Shown in pieces: positions 1-6,074 of a stretch of 9,097 nt of DNA (the first letter of the stretch is position 1; each line of letters begins with the position of its first letter). Both the position numbers and the translations under genes were made by a program. The DNA is from an uncultured Campylobacter sp. (GTDB lineage: Bacteria > Campylobacterota > Campylobacteria > Campylobacterales > Campylobacteraceae), in the NCBI RefSeq assembly GCF_938030815.1, contig NZ_CALHII010000100.1, forward strand, positions 1-9,097. The letters run 5' to 3'. The notes under the pieces were generated by a model. It saw only the letters and a list, made by a program, of their open reading frames with translations, ran no database searches and had not been told where the DNA came from.

Positions 1-111
1 AGCGGATCGAGGCGCAGGAGGTAGCGCATCATGGCCAGCCCGACGATCTGGGAGCAGCACGGCGGCGCGCAGGAGATCGCGGCGGACGGGCGAACGGAGG
101 ACCCGGCTCAC
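1..111 (-). pseudogene. Fragment resembling the C-terminal region of a TetR-family repressor, apparently frameshifted, running off the left edge
   Basis: A GTG at 111-109 overlaps the LytR_C stop codon (GTGA). From there the frame reads SRVLRSPVRRDLLRAAVLL, and 18 of its 20 codons including the GTG end in G or C. Beyond about position 50 this frame loses that bias (5 of 17 codons). The neighbouring frame gains it (16 of 17) and reads SQIVGLAMMRYLLRLDP. Joined, the two pieces resemble the C-terminal ligand-binding helices of actinobacterial TetR repressors, whose usual pattern is a helix followed by SQLVGLALxRYVLRLEPL. A one-base change between about 47 and 60 would restore a single frame. No TetR DNA-binding domain can lie upstream, because the LytR_C gene fills that space. 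This is therefore a remnant, a sequencing error in a larger gene, or a second chimeric join. The family call rests on pattern memory only. Confidence 0.35.
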
Positions 112-716
112 TCCTGGTAGTCGTCGCGCAGGACGACGACGATCGGGTTGGACGAGGCCTCCTCGGCGGACTCCACGACGTTGGTGACGCCCAGGGAGTC
201 GGCCACGGTCCGAGCGGTCGAGGCGTTCTCCGGAGCGGCGTAGAAGACCGTGGTGGTGGCCGGGTCGGTGGCGCCGTAGACACCGTCGGCGACGTTGACC
301 GAGGTGAAGCCGTCGTTCCCGAGCTTGCTGCGAGTGCGGCCGGCCAGTCCGCTGACGGCGGTGCCGTTGTGCACGGTGATGCCGGTGGTCAGGTCGGCGT
401 TGTCGGGGGACTGCTGCCCGGGGGTGCCGCTCGCGTCGGGCGCGGGGGTGTCGCCGGTATCGGCGGGACGGGTGGAGGCCGCGGGGGCGTCGGGCGCCGC
501 CCCGCTCTCGGAGGACGTGGCGGTCGAGGAGGGAGCGCCTCCGTGCCTCAGCAGGGCGACCGCGCCCCAGGCCACGAGCGGCACGATGATGAGCACCGCC
601 AGCAGCGGGATCCAACTGCGCCATGCGGGCACTTGAGCCCGATGCACACCGACGGGAACCGGTCCGTCGGCGTCGGCTGCGTCGAACTCGTCGTCGGGGT
701 ACTGGTAGTTGCTCAT
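108..716 (-). CDS. Membrane-anchored LytR_C-domain protein
   Basis: This is a 202-residue protein of unknown exact role. It has a short acidic cytoplasmic N-terminus (1-30) and one transmembrane segment (about 36-56, WIPLLAVLIIVPLVAWGAVAL). A Ser/Thr/Pro/Ala-rich linker follows (about 60-108), then an extracytoplasmic LytR_C domain (about 112-198). The domain shows ITVHNGTAVSGLAGR, the GF(T)xVxV strand, a TTVFYA strand and the closing IVVVLRDDY typical of the family. LytR_C domains also sit at the C-terminus of some LytR-CpsA-Psr cell-wall ligases, but the ligase domain is absent here, so this is a stand-alone cell-envelope form. The ATG at 716 was preferred to a GTG at 779. The 21 extra residues would be poorly conserved in character, and a TATTCT -10 box lies exactly 6 bases before the ATG, implying a leaderless message. 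It is divergent from ung. Confidence 0.82.
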   Translation of the reverse strand: MSNYQYPDDEFDAADADGPVPVGVHRAQVPAWRSWIPLLAVLIIVPLVAWGAVALLRHGGAPSSTATSSESGAAPDAPAASTRPADTGDTPAPDASGTPGQQSPDNADLTTGITVHNGTAVSGLAGRTRSKLGNDGFTSVNVADGVYGATDPATTTVFYAAPENASTARTVADSLGVTNVVESAEEASSNPIVVVLRDDYQE

Positions 717-728
717 CTTGTGAGAATA
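717..728 (-). promoter_or_regulatory. Probable leaderless promoter (-10 box TATTCT) of the LytR_C gene
   Basis: On the minus strand TATTCT (728-723) fits the actinobacterial TANNNT -10 consensus. It is followed by 6 bases (CACAAG) and then the ATG at 716, which would place transcription start at or next to the A of the start codon. No Shine-Dalgarno sequence is visible before this ATG. No good TTGACA-like -35 hexamer stands 17-18 bases upstream. Confidence 0.45.
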
Positions 729-755
729 GCGGGAGACCGCTCCCGCGCACGGGAG
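729..755. repeat. Nested inverted repeats with a CGGGAGAC direct repeat at a 20-bp period
   Basis: GCGGGAG (729-735) and CTCCCGC (740-746) form a perfect 7-bp inverted repeat around ACCG. The same central arm, CTCCCG (740-745), also pairs with CGGGAG (750-755) around CGCA. The outer arms belong to an 8-bp direct repeat CGGGAGAC at 730-737 and 750-757, spaced 20 bp apart, close to two helical turns. The element lies just upstream of the -10 box of the LytR_C gene, where an operator would sit. It could equally be a chance product of GC-rich sequence. Confidence 0.4.
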
Positions 756-838
756 ACCCGCGGAATCGGTCGGAGGCACTCATGAGAGCTCATGGGAACG
801 CAGAAGACCTCGAGGGGCCCGGACGCACAGGCTGCGGA

Positions 839-850
839 TAGGGTTGCAGG
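839..850 (+). promoter_or_regulatory. Probable leaderless promoter (-10 box TAGGGT) of ung
   Basis: TAGGGT (839-844) matches the actinobacterial TANNNT -10 pattern. Six bases (TGCAGG) separate it from the ATG at 851, the same geometry as at the divergent LytR_C gene. The GCAGG directly before the ATG is too close to act as a normal Shine-Dalgarno site. No convincing -35 hexamer is visible. Confidence 0.45.
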
Positions 851-1528
851 ATGAGCAGTCCCAGGCCATTGTCCGAGATCGTCCATCCCTCATGGGTCGA
901 GCCCCTGGCGCCCGTCGAGCAGACCATCCACGAGATCGGCGCCCGCCTGCGCCAGGAGGTCTCGGCCGGACACGGGTACCTGCCGGCCGGCACCGATGTG
1001 CTGCGCGCCTTCACCTACCCGATGCAGGAGGTCAAGGTCCTCGTCGTGGGGCAGGACCCCTACCCCACTCCCGGGCACCCGATGGGGCTGAGCTTCTCGG
1101 TGCAGCCCGGGGTCAAGCCCCCACGCAGCCTGGAGAACATCTTCGCCGAACTGGTCGACGATCTGGGCGTGGATCGGCCGACGTCAGGGGACCTCACACC
1201 GTGGTCCCGCCAGGGGGTCATGCTTCTCAATCGGGTCCTGACGGTGCGCCCCGGCGCGCCCGCCTCCCATCGCGGCTGGGGGTGGGAGACGGTGACCCAG
1301 CGGGCGATCGAGGCGCTGGTCGAGCGCCCGGAGCCCCTCGTCGCGATCCTGTGGGGCCGGCCGGCGCAGTCGCTGACCCCGATGCTCGGCACCACGCCGA
1401 TCATCGCCTCGCCGCACCCCTCGCCGTTGAGCGCCTCGCGCGGCTTCTTCGGGTCCAGACCCTTCAGCCGGGCCAATGACGAGCTGTCCCGAATGGGCGC
1501 GGAGCCCGTGGACTGGCGCCTGCCCTGA
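851..1528 (+). CDS. ung: Uracil-DNA glycosylase, family 1
   Basis: Cytoplasmic base-excision repair enzyme of 225 residues, the usual length for the family. It hydrolyses the N-glycosidic bond of uracil in DNA that arises from cytosine deamination or dUTP incorporation. The family 1 motifs are all present. GQDPYP (about 67-72) carries the catalytic Asp. The uracil-stacking Phe is in MGLSFSV. LLNRVLTVR carries the Asn that recognises uracil. HPSPLSA holds the catalytic His and the leucine intercalation loop. The residue after the catalytic tyrosine is Pro rather than the E. coli His, a substitution I associate with actinobacterial members. The start is secure because an in-frame TAG at 839-841 rules out any earlier one. 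Its 3' end converges on the DUF364 fragment with a 29-bp gap. Confidence 0.97.
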   Translation: MSSPRPLSEIVHPSWVEPLAPVEQTIHEIGARLRQEVSAGHGYLPAGTDVLRAFTYPMQEVKVLVVGQDPYPTPGHPMGLSFSVQPGVKPPRSLENIFAELVDDLGVDRPTSGDLTPWSRQGVMLLNRVLTVRPGAPASHRGWGWETVTQRAIEALVERPEPLVAILWGRPAQSLTPMLGTTPIIASPHPSPLSASRGFFGSRPFSRANDELSRMGAEPVDWRLP

Positions 1529-1557
1529 GGTCGACGCGCTCGCGCCCGGGAGGGGCG

Positions 1558-2127
1558 TCATGCCGCGCTGTGCTGATGCATGCGGGTGCCCGGGCCGATC
1601 CGACCGGTGGGGGACAGGGACTCGATGACGTCGGCCCTCCCGACCTCCGGATCGGGAACGTACCCGGTGACGGTGTCCACTCCCAGGTCGAGCAGGAGCG
1701 GGTGCATGGGCGTGGAGGGGCCCACGAGCACAGTGTGCGCCCCGCCGCCGATCGCCAGGTCGAGGAGGCGGGGAGTCGTCTTGTTGACGAAGCTCGACGA
1801 GGAGATGAAGACGTAGTCGGCATCGGGCAGCAGGTACTCGCAGGCGGTGTCCGGGTAATCGCCCGGCTCGGGGAAGCGCTCGAGGATCTGGAGATCGGCG
1901 GCCTTCCACAGCACGCCGCGCGCGAAGGGGAAGTGCCCGATGATCGCGACGACCTTGCCCTCCACAGAATCGGCGTAGGGATCGAAGACCTCGCGCCAGG
2001 TCAGTCCCGCACCGGTGGGCACGAATCCGTTCCGGGCGGCGACCTCGGCCAGGGAGTACCACGAGTTGATCGCCGCCAGTCCGACGCTCGCCTCGGCGAG
2101 GTTCCAGCTCCTCACCAGGGCCGCGAC
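1558..2127 (-). CDS. DUF364 / putative heavy-metal chelation domain protein, C-terminal part only
   Basis: About 190 C-terminal residues of a DUF364 protein, a family often found with an N-terminal DUF4213 domain and proposed to bind metals; no reaction is established that I can name. Visible hallmarks, in order, are ALVRSWNLAEASVGLAAINSWY, here quoted only as the stretch SWNLAEASVGLAAIN, then GKVVAIIGHFPF, PDTACEYLLPDADYVFIS, NKTTPRLLDL and VGPSTPMHPLLLDLGVD. The tail after VTGYVPDPE is variable in such proteins. Composition is fully actinobacterial up to position 2127. The N-terminal half, its start codon and its promoter are missing because the sequence switches to Campylobacter serA at that point. 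The reading frame continues across by chance, so this piece would be mis-annotated as the C-terminus of SerA. Confidence 0.85.
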   Translation of the reverse strand, partial: VAALVRSWNLAEASVGLAAINSWYSLAEVAARNGFVPTGAGLTWREVFDPYADSVEGKVVAIIGHFPFARGVLWKAADLQILERFPEPGDYPDTACEYLLPDADYVFISSSSFVNKTTPRLLDLAIGGGAHTVLVGPSTPMHPLLLDLGVDTVTGYVPDPEVGRADVIESLSPTGRIGPGTRMHQHSAA

Positions 2128-2133
2128 ATTTGA
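2119..2133. other. Chimeric junction between actinobacterial and Campylobacter DNA
   Basis: Bases up to 2127 encode the DUF364 motif VAALVRSWN with G/C-rich codons. Bases from 2128 encode KVTTDKAISN of SerA with Campylobacter codon use. The change in composition, in codon use and in protein homology all fall within a few bases of each other. No repeat, insertion sequence, tRNA or integrase is present to suggest a natural insertion. The exact base is uncertain by several positions because a short shared sequence could lie at the join. Confidence 0.88.
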
Positions 2134-3402
2134 GATCGCTTTGTCGGTCGTAACCTTAACCGCGATCTCGCTTTTATAAACACTGCGCGCAAGCTCGCCG
2201 AAGCTCGTCTCAATCCCCTTTTCATCCGCAAGAAATTTAGCGTTGACGTAATTTAGCGAGTCGCCCAAAGAATCGTGCAGCGCGCCTACGATCGCAAAAA
2301 CGAGCATCGATTTTAGATACTGCACCATCTCGCCGCTGCCCTCGATACGAATCGATTTGATCGGGCCTTTATTGATCTGCGCCGCAAGATAGGCCATTTT
2401 GGAGACTAAATTTATATACGGCTCGATACCGCGCGGCAAATCCTCGAGCTTAAGCGGCAAATTTAAAGCGTTTGGATAGTTTAAGCCGCGCGCGGCGCTG
2501 ATCGCCTGCTCTGCGGCTTCTCTGGCGATATTACTTTGCGATTCGAGCGTATTTGCGCCAAGATGCGGAGTCGCACTTAAATTTTCGATATCCAAAAACT
2601 CGTGATCGGTCGCAGGCTCTTTGTCGAAAACGTCGATGCCGAGATACGCGATCTTGCCGCTGCGTAGATTGTTTGCGAGCGCTTTTTCATTATACAGCCC
2701 GCCTCTAGCGCAGTTTATTAGGCGCACGCCGTCTTTCATCTTCGCTATTTGCGGCTCGCCTACCATATTTATCGTCTCTTGATTTTTCGGCGTATGGATC
2801 GTGATGAAGTCGCAAGATAAAATTTCATCGAAATTCTTCGTATATTTTACTCCGAGCTTCGTGGCCTTCTCAGGCTCGATATAGGGATCATAGGCGATGA
2901 CGTTCATCTCAAACGCAAGCGCGCGCACCCCCACGCGCGAACCGATATTTCCAAAGCCGATGATGCCGAGGCTTTTTTTATAAAGCTCGGCGCCGTACCA
3001 CTTCTCGCGCTTCCAAATTCTATTAATTTTCAGATCGTTGCAGGAATTTACATATTTGCGCGCCGCATTTAGCAGATGGCACATGGTCATTTCAACCGCG
3101 GCGATGGTGTTTGCAGTAGGTACGTTCATCAAAATAATGCCGCGCTTGGAGCAGCCGTCGATGTCGCAGTTATCCACGCCCACGCCCGCGCGCACGATCG
3201 CTTTTAGCTTGGTGCCCGCGCCAAGGAATTTCTCATCCACCGCCGTAGAGCTTCTGGTAATCGCGACGTCAGCATCGCCTAAAATTCCATAAAGCTCGTT
3301 CTTGGGCACGCTCGTGGCGTCGAGTACTTTAACGTCCGATTCCTGCTTAAGCATATCAAAACCGATTTTGTGGATTGCGTCGCAAACTATGATAGTTTTC
3401 AT
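2128..3402 (-). CDS. serA: D-3-phosphoglycerate dehydrogenase, 3'-truncated by the junction
   Basis: First enzyme of phosphorylated serine synthesis, oxidising 3-phosphoglycerate with NAD. About 425 residues remain of roughly 525 expected. The substrate-binding part has RAGVGVDN (71-78) and NVPTANTIAAVE. The Rossmann motif is GFGNIG (149-154). The catalytic Arg lies in CARGG (R232), the Glu in DKEP (E262) and the His in TPHLGA (H280). The intervening regulatory domain begins near 310 and is cut off at KAISN. The C-terminal ACT domain, which is expected for this long form and usually mediates serine feedback, is missing. AAAGG (3416-3412) sits at good spacing before the ATG. The gene follows rpsA on the same strand after 54 bases containing a stem-loop. 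A recombinant frame of 614 codons continues into the DUF364 fragment and should not be read as one protein. Confidence 0.95.
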
Positions 3403-3426
3403 TAAATTTAACCTTTAGAAGTGGGT

Positions 3427-3450
3427 CCGCAAGGCGGGGATGCCTTGCGG
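3427..3450. repeat. Perfect 8-bp stem-loop between rpsA and serA
   Basis: CCGCAAGG (3427-3434) and CCTTGCGG (3443-3450) are exact reverse complements around an 8-base loop. The element fills most of the 54-bp gap between rpsA and serA. In the minus-strand transcript it is followed by ACCCACUUCU rather than a U-run, so it is not a classical intrinsic terminator. It could act as a partial terminator, a processing or stability hairpin that sets serA below rpsA, or a structure near the serA leader. Confidence 0.6.
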
Positions 3451-3456
3451 GAGGAA

Positions 3457-5124
3457 TTATTTATTTAGTTGATCTTTGATTAGATCCCCTAGGCTTTGCT
3501 TCTCGTCGTCGTTGCTATTGATCTCGTTTAGCGCCTCGCGCTCCTTCTGATGAGCCAGCCTGCGCACGCTTAGGCGAATTCTATTTTTCTTCTCGTCGAT
3601 GAAAGCGATCGCAGCCTCGATCTCGTCGCCCACTTTTAGGCTATCTACGCTTACGTTGCCGAGATCTTCCTTGCGAATAAGCGCGTCGATACCGCCTCCA
3701 AGCTCGACAAAAATTCCAAACTCTTTAATATCGCGGATCTTGCCTTTTACGACATCGCCTTGATTGTGGCTCTTGGCATAATCGCTAATCGGGCTATCGC
3801 CGAGCTCTTTGTGGTTTAGAGAAATTTTTTGAGTATCTTTGTCGATCTTGATGATCTTAACCTCGATCTCGTCGCCTACTTTGAATAAATTTTTGCACTT
3901 CTCGCCGCGATCCCACGAAGCGTCCTCGTTATGCAAAAGCCCCTCTACGCCGTCGATCCTCACAAACGCACCGAAATTTGTAATCGTAGTGACGCTGCCT
4001 TTTAGCACGTCGCCCACTTTATGCTTAGCAACGAACTCGTCAAAAGGCTTAGTGAGTAAATTTTTAAGGCTCACGCGTAATCTACGCTCGCTAGGGTTGA
4101 TCTCTACGACCTCGACGTCAAGCTCCTCGCCCTCGCTGATGAAATCTTTCGGATTTTTGATATTTTTATCCCACGAAATTTCACTGATATGCAAAAAGCC
4201 CTCGATGTCGTTGCCAAGATCGACGAACGCGCCATAAGGCTCGATATTACTTACTTTTACGCGGATAGTATCGCCCACTTCCAGGCTATCTTTGATCTCG
4301 TTCCAAGGATCGGGCATCGCCTCTTTGATCGAAAGAGAGAGATGCTTTTTATCGTTATCGTATTTGATAACTTTAACCGGAACCTTATCGCCCTCTTTGT
4401 AGAGCGAGCTTGGATTTACCGGGCCTTTGTATGAAATTTCGCTGTAGTGCACGAGCCCGTCCACGCCGCCTACGTCTACAAACATACCGTAGGTGGTGAT
4501 CTTTTTGACGACGCCTTCGATGATGCCCTCAGTGGCGATTACTTTCTCGATCGCCTCTTTGCTTGCTTTGCGATCCTCATCAAGTAGCTTCTTACGCGAT
4601 ACTACGATGCTTTGTTCGTCTCTATCAACTTTAATGATCTTTACCTTGAAATTTTTACCGACGGCGCCATTTGGGTTTTTAAGCGCGCTTTGCGAGCGAG
4701 GCATAAAAAATTCCACATCATCTGCGTTAGCACAAACGAAACCGCCCTTATTAAACGATAGAATTTTAACGTCATAGACATTCTCTGCGTTTTCATCATA
4801 GGAGTCGATGAACGCCTTTACTTTTTCCTTCTTTAGAGCCTTTTTATACGATACGACCGGGCGACCGCCTCTGCTTCCGATAATAGCGACTTTGATGTCA
4901 TCTCCTACATTAACCTGCGGGTTTCCTTGCTCGTCGCTCACCTCGGCAGCATCTAAAATGCCCTCCGACTTCCTGCCTACGTCTATGAAAACCTCACCGT
5001 CCTTAAGGGCGATAACCTTACCTGTGACAACCTCGTCGCGAGACTTCCCGGCGTCATACTCCTCTAACAATGTCGCAAAATCTTCCTCTGCGTGGTTTTG
5101 AACCTTCTCGTTCACCTCAGCCAT
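3457..5124 (-). CDS. rpsA: 30S ribosomal protein S1
   Basis: S1 binds mRNA at the 30S subunit and helps unfold and recruit leaders. The 555 residues match the usual six-domain length. Six OB-fold S1 domains can be placed at about 31-93, 115-177, 200-267, 283-353, 370-438 and 455-521. The best conserved are domains 3 and 4, with TYGMFVDVGGVDGLVHYSEIS-type strands and EPYGAFVDLGNDIEGFLHIS, each ending in a RRLRVSLK or KHLSLSIK element. Domains 1 and 2 are more divergent, as is known for the ribosome-binding part of S1. A charged, low-complexity tail (about 525-555) ends the protein. AAAGGA (5135-5130) stands before the ATG with short normal spacing. It follows ispH after a 113-bp gap that probably carries its own promoter. 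Confidence 0.98.
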   Translation of the reverse strand: MAEVNEKVQNHAEEDFATLLEEYDAGKSRDEVVTGKVIALKDGEVFIDVGRKSEGILDAAEVSDEQGNPQVNVGDDIKVAIIGSRGGRPVVSYKKALKKEKVKAFIDSYDENAENVYDVKILSFNKGGFVCANADDVEFFMPRSQSALKNPNGAVGKNFKVKIIKVDRDEQSIVVSRKKLLDEDRKASKEAIEKVIATEGIIEGVVKKITTYGMFVDVGGVDGLVHYSEISYKGPVNPSSLYKEGDKVPVKVIKYDNDKKHLSLSIKEAMPDPWNEIKDSLEVGDTIRVKVSNIEPYGAFVDLGNDIEGFLHISEISWDKNIKNPKDFISEGEELDVEVVEINPSERRLRVSLKNLLTKPFDEFVAKHKVGDVLKGSVTTITNFGAFVRIDGVEGLLHNEDASWDRGEKCKNLFKVGDEIEVKIIKIDKDTQKISLNHKELGDSPISDYAKSHNQGDVVKGKIRDIKEFGIFVELGGGIDALIRKEDLGNVSVDSLKVGDEIEAAIAFIDEKKNRIRLSVRRLAHQKEREALNEINSNDDEKQSLGDLIKDQLNK

Positions 5125-5237
5125 ATGCTTCCTTTAAATTTATTTGTGCTTTTTTGAAAAGAACTAAAATACGCGATTCTAGCTAAAATTTGCTTTCGAT
5201 TTGATAAATTTCTAAGAGTAAAATTTGATAAGAGGGC
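5125..5237 (-). promoter_or_regulatory. Intergenic region with probable rpsA promoter
   Basis: This AT-rich gap between ispH and rpsA contains TAGAAT on the minus strand (5181-5176), a good sigma-70 -10 box, preceded by the AT-rich sequence TTTTAGC. As is normal for Campylobacter, no clear -35 hexamer is found. The predicted leader to the rpsA ATG would be about 45-50 bases, ending in the AAAGGA ribosome binding site. A 9-bp direct repeat ATTTGATAA occurs upstream of the -10 at 5199-5207 and 5223-5231, 24 bp apart on the plus strand. Its role is unknown. Confidence 0.5.
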
Positions 5238-6074
5238 TTATAAATTTTGCGTTAAATTTTCGATTCGCGCTACTACTTTTTTGATGATCCAATCGGGCGT
5301 GCTGGCTCCTGCGGAGATGCCGCAGAGGCTTTTGTTTTCAAACCACGAGCGCTCAAGCTCGCTTTCGTTTTCTATGAGATAGCTGTCTTTGCAAAAATTT
5401 TGTGAAATTAAAAAAAGCTGTTTGGTGTTGGAGGAATTTTTCCCGCCTACGATTATCATTACGTCGGCCTTTTGCGACAGGCTTTTTACCGCCTCTTGAT
5501 TTTCCAGCGTCGCATTGCAAATCGTATTAAAAATTCTCAGCTCCCTAGCACGCTGCATCAAAAAATTCGCGATTTTGGTAAAGCTTTCTATCTTTTTCGT
5601 AGTCTGCGAAACGAGCGCGACGCGTGAGCCGAGCTTGACGTCTTGCAGTTCCTTCGTATCCATGATCACGAATACGCGTGATTTTGCGTAGGATTTCACG
5701 CCCTTTACCTCGGGATGGTTTTTATCGCCGAAGATCACGATATCATAGCCCTCCGCGCTCATCTTTTCTACGATCTGCTGCGGCTTGGTCACGAAGGGGC
5801 AGGTAGCGTCGATGAGCTGCTTGTTTTGCGCCTTTAGGTTTTGTAGATCGTCCTTTTGGATGCCGTGGGTGCGGATGATGAGCTTTTGCTCGTCCTTGAT
5901 CTCGTTAACGCCCTCTAAGGTTTTGACGCCGAAATTTTGTTTTAAACGGTTAATCTCTTCGGCGTTATGTATGAGCTCGCCGATCGTAGCGGCTTCGCCG
6001 GCGCTTTCTGCGATCTTGATCGCGCGCTTGACGCCGAAGCAAAAGCCGTAGCTTTTGGCCATCTCAATCTTCAA
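5238..6074 (-). CDS. ispH: 4-hydroxy-3-methylbut-2-enyl diphosphate reductase
   Basis: Last step of the MEP pathway: an iron-sulfur enzyme that converts HMBPP to IPP and DMAPP in the cytoplasm. The protein has 278 residues. The three cluster-binding cysteines are C12 (YGFCFGV), C92 (DATCPFV) and C186 (NTICNAT). Substrate residues include H36 (LIHN), H120 and E122 (NHPEV), T158/T159, S214 and N216 (SSNT), and S258 (GAST). The start is TTG at 6074, 11 bases inside the end of aroA. It is preferred to the ATG four codons later at 6062 because it gives the N-terminus MKIEMAKSYGFC, which matches what I recall of the C. jejuni protein (MIIELAKNYGFC) and keeps the first cysteine at position 12. Translation is probably coupled to aroA. 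Confidence 0.96.
   Translation of the reverse strand: MKIEMAKSYGFCFGVKRAIKIAESAGEAATIGELIHNAEEINRLKQNFGVKTLEGVNEIKDEQKLIIRTHGIQKDDLQNLKAQNKQLIDATCPFVTKPQQIVEKMSAEGYDIVIFGDKNHPEVKGVKSYAKSRVFVIMDTKELQDVKLGSRVALVSQTTKKIESFTKIANFLMQRARELRIFNTICNATLENQEAVKSLSQKADVMIIVGGKNSSNTKQLFLISQNFCKDSYLIENESELERSWFENKSLCGISAGASTPDWIIKKVVARIENLTQNL

Noticed and set aside
717..779. Upstream GTG start (779) for the LytR_C protein
   Set aside because: It would add 21 residues that run through the predicted -10 box and inverted repeats; the ATG at 716 has a leaderless promoter at ideal spacing.
844..1479. Plus-strand 211-codon frame overlapping ung
   Set aside because: It is a shifted frame of ung without any recognisable motif; the ung frame carries all the catalytic signatures.
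1543..1557. Terminator between ung and the DUF364 fragment
   Set aside because: CGCCC/GGGCG forms only a 5-bp stem and no T-run follows on either strand; this is expected by chance in GC-rich sequence.
1184..2062. Long minus-strand frame of 292 codons and other long frames over ung and DUF364
   Set aside because: They are Arg/Pro/Gly-rich shadow frames typical of high-GC DNA and overlap genes with clear family motifs.
1558..3402. One 614-residue SerA-DUF364 fusion protein
   Set aside because: Codon use, GC content and protein family change together at 2127/2128 and both partners are cut inside conserved domains, so the fusion is best read as a chimeric join.
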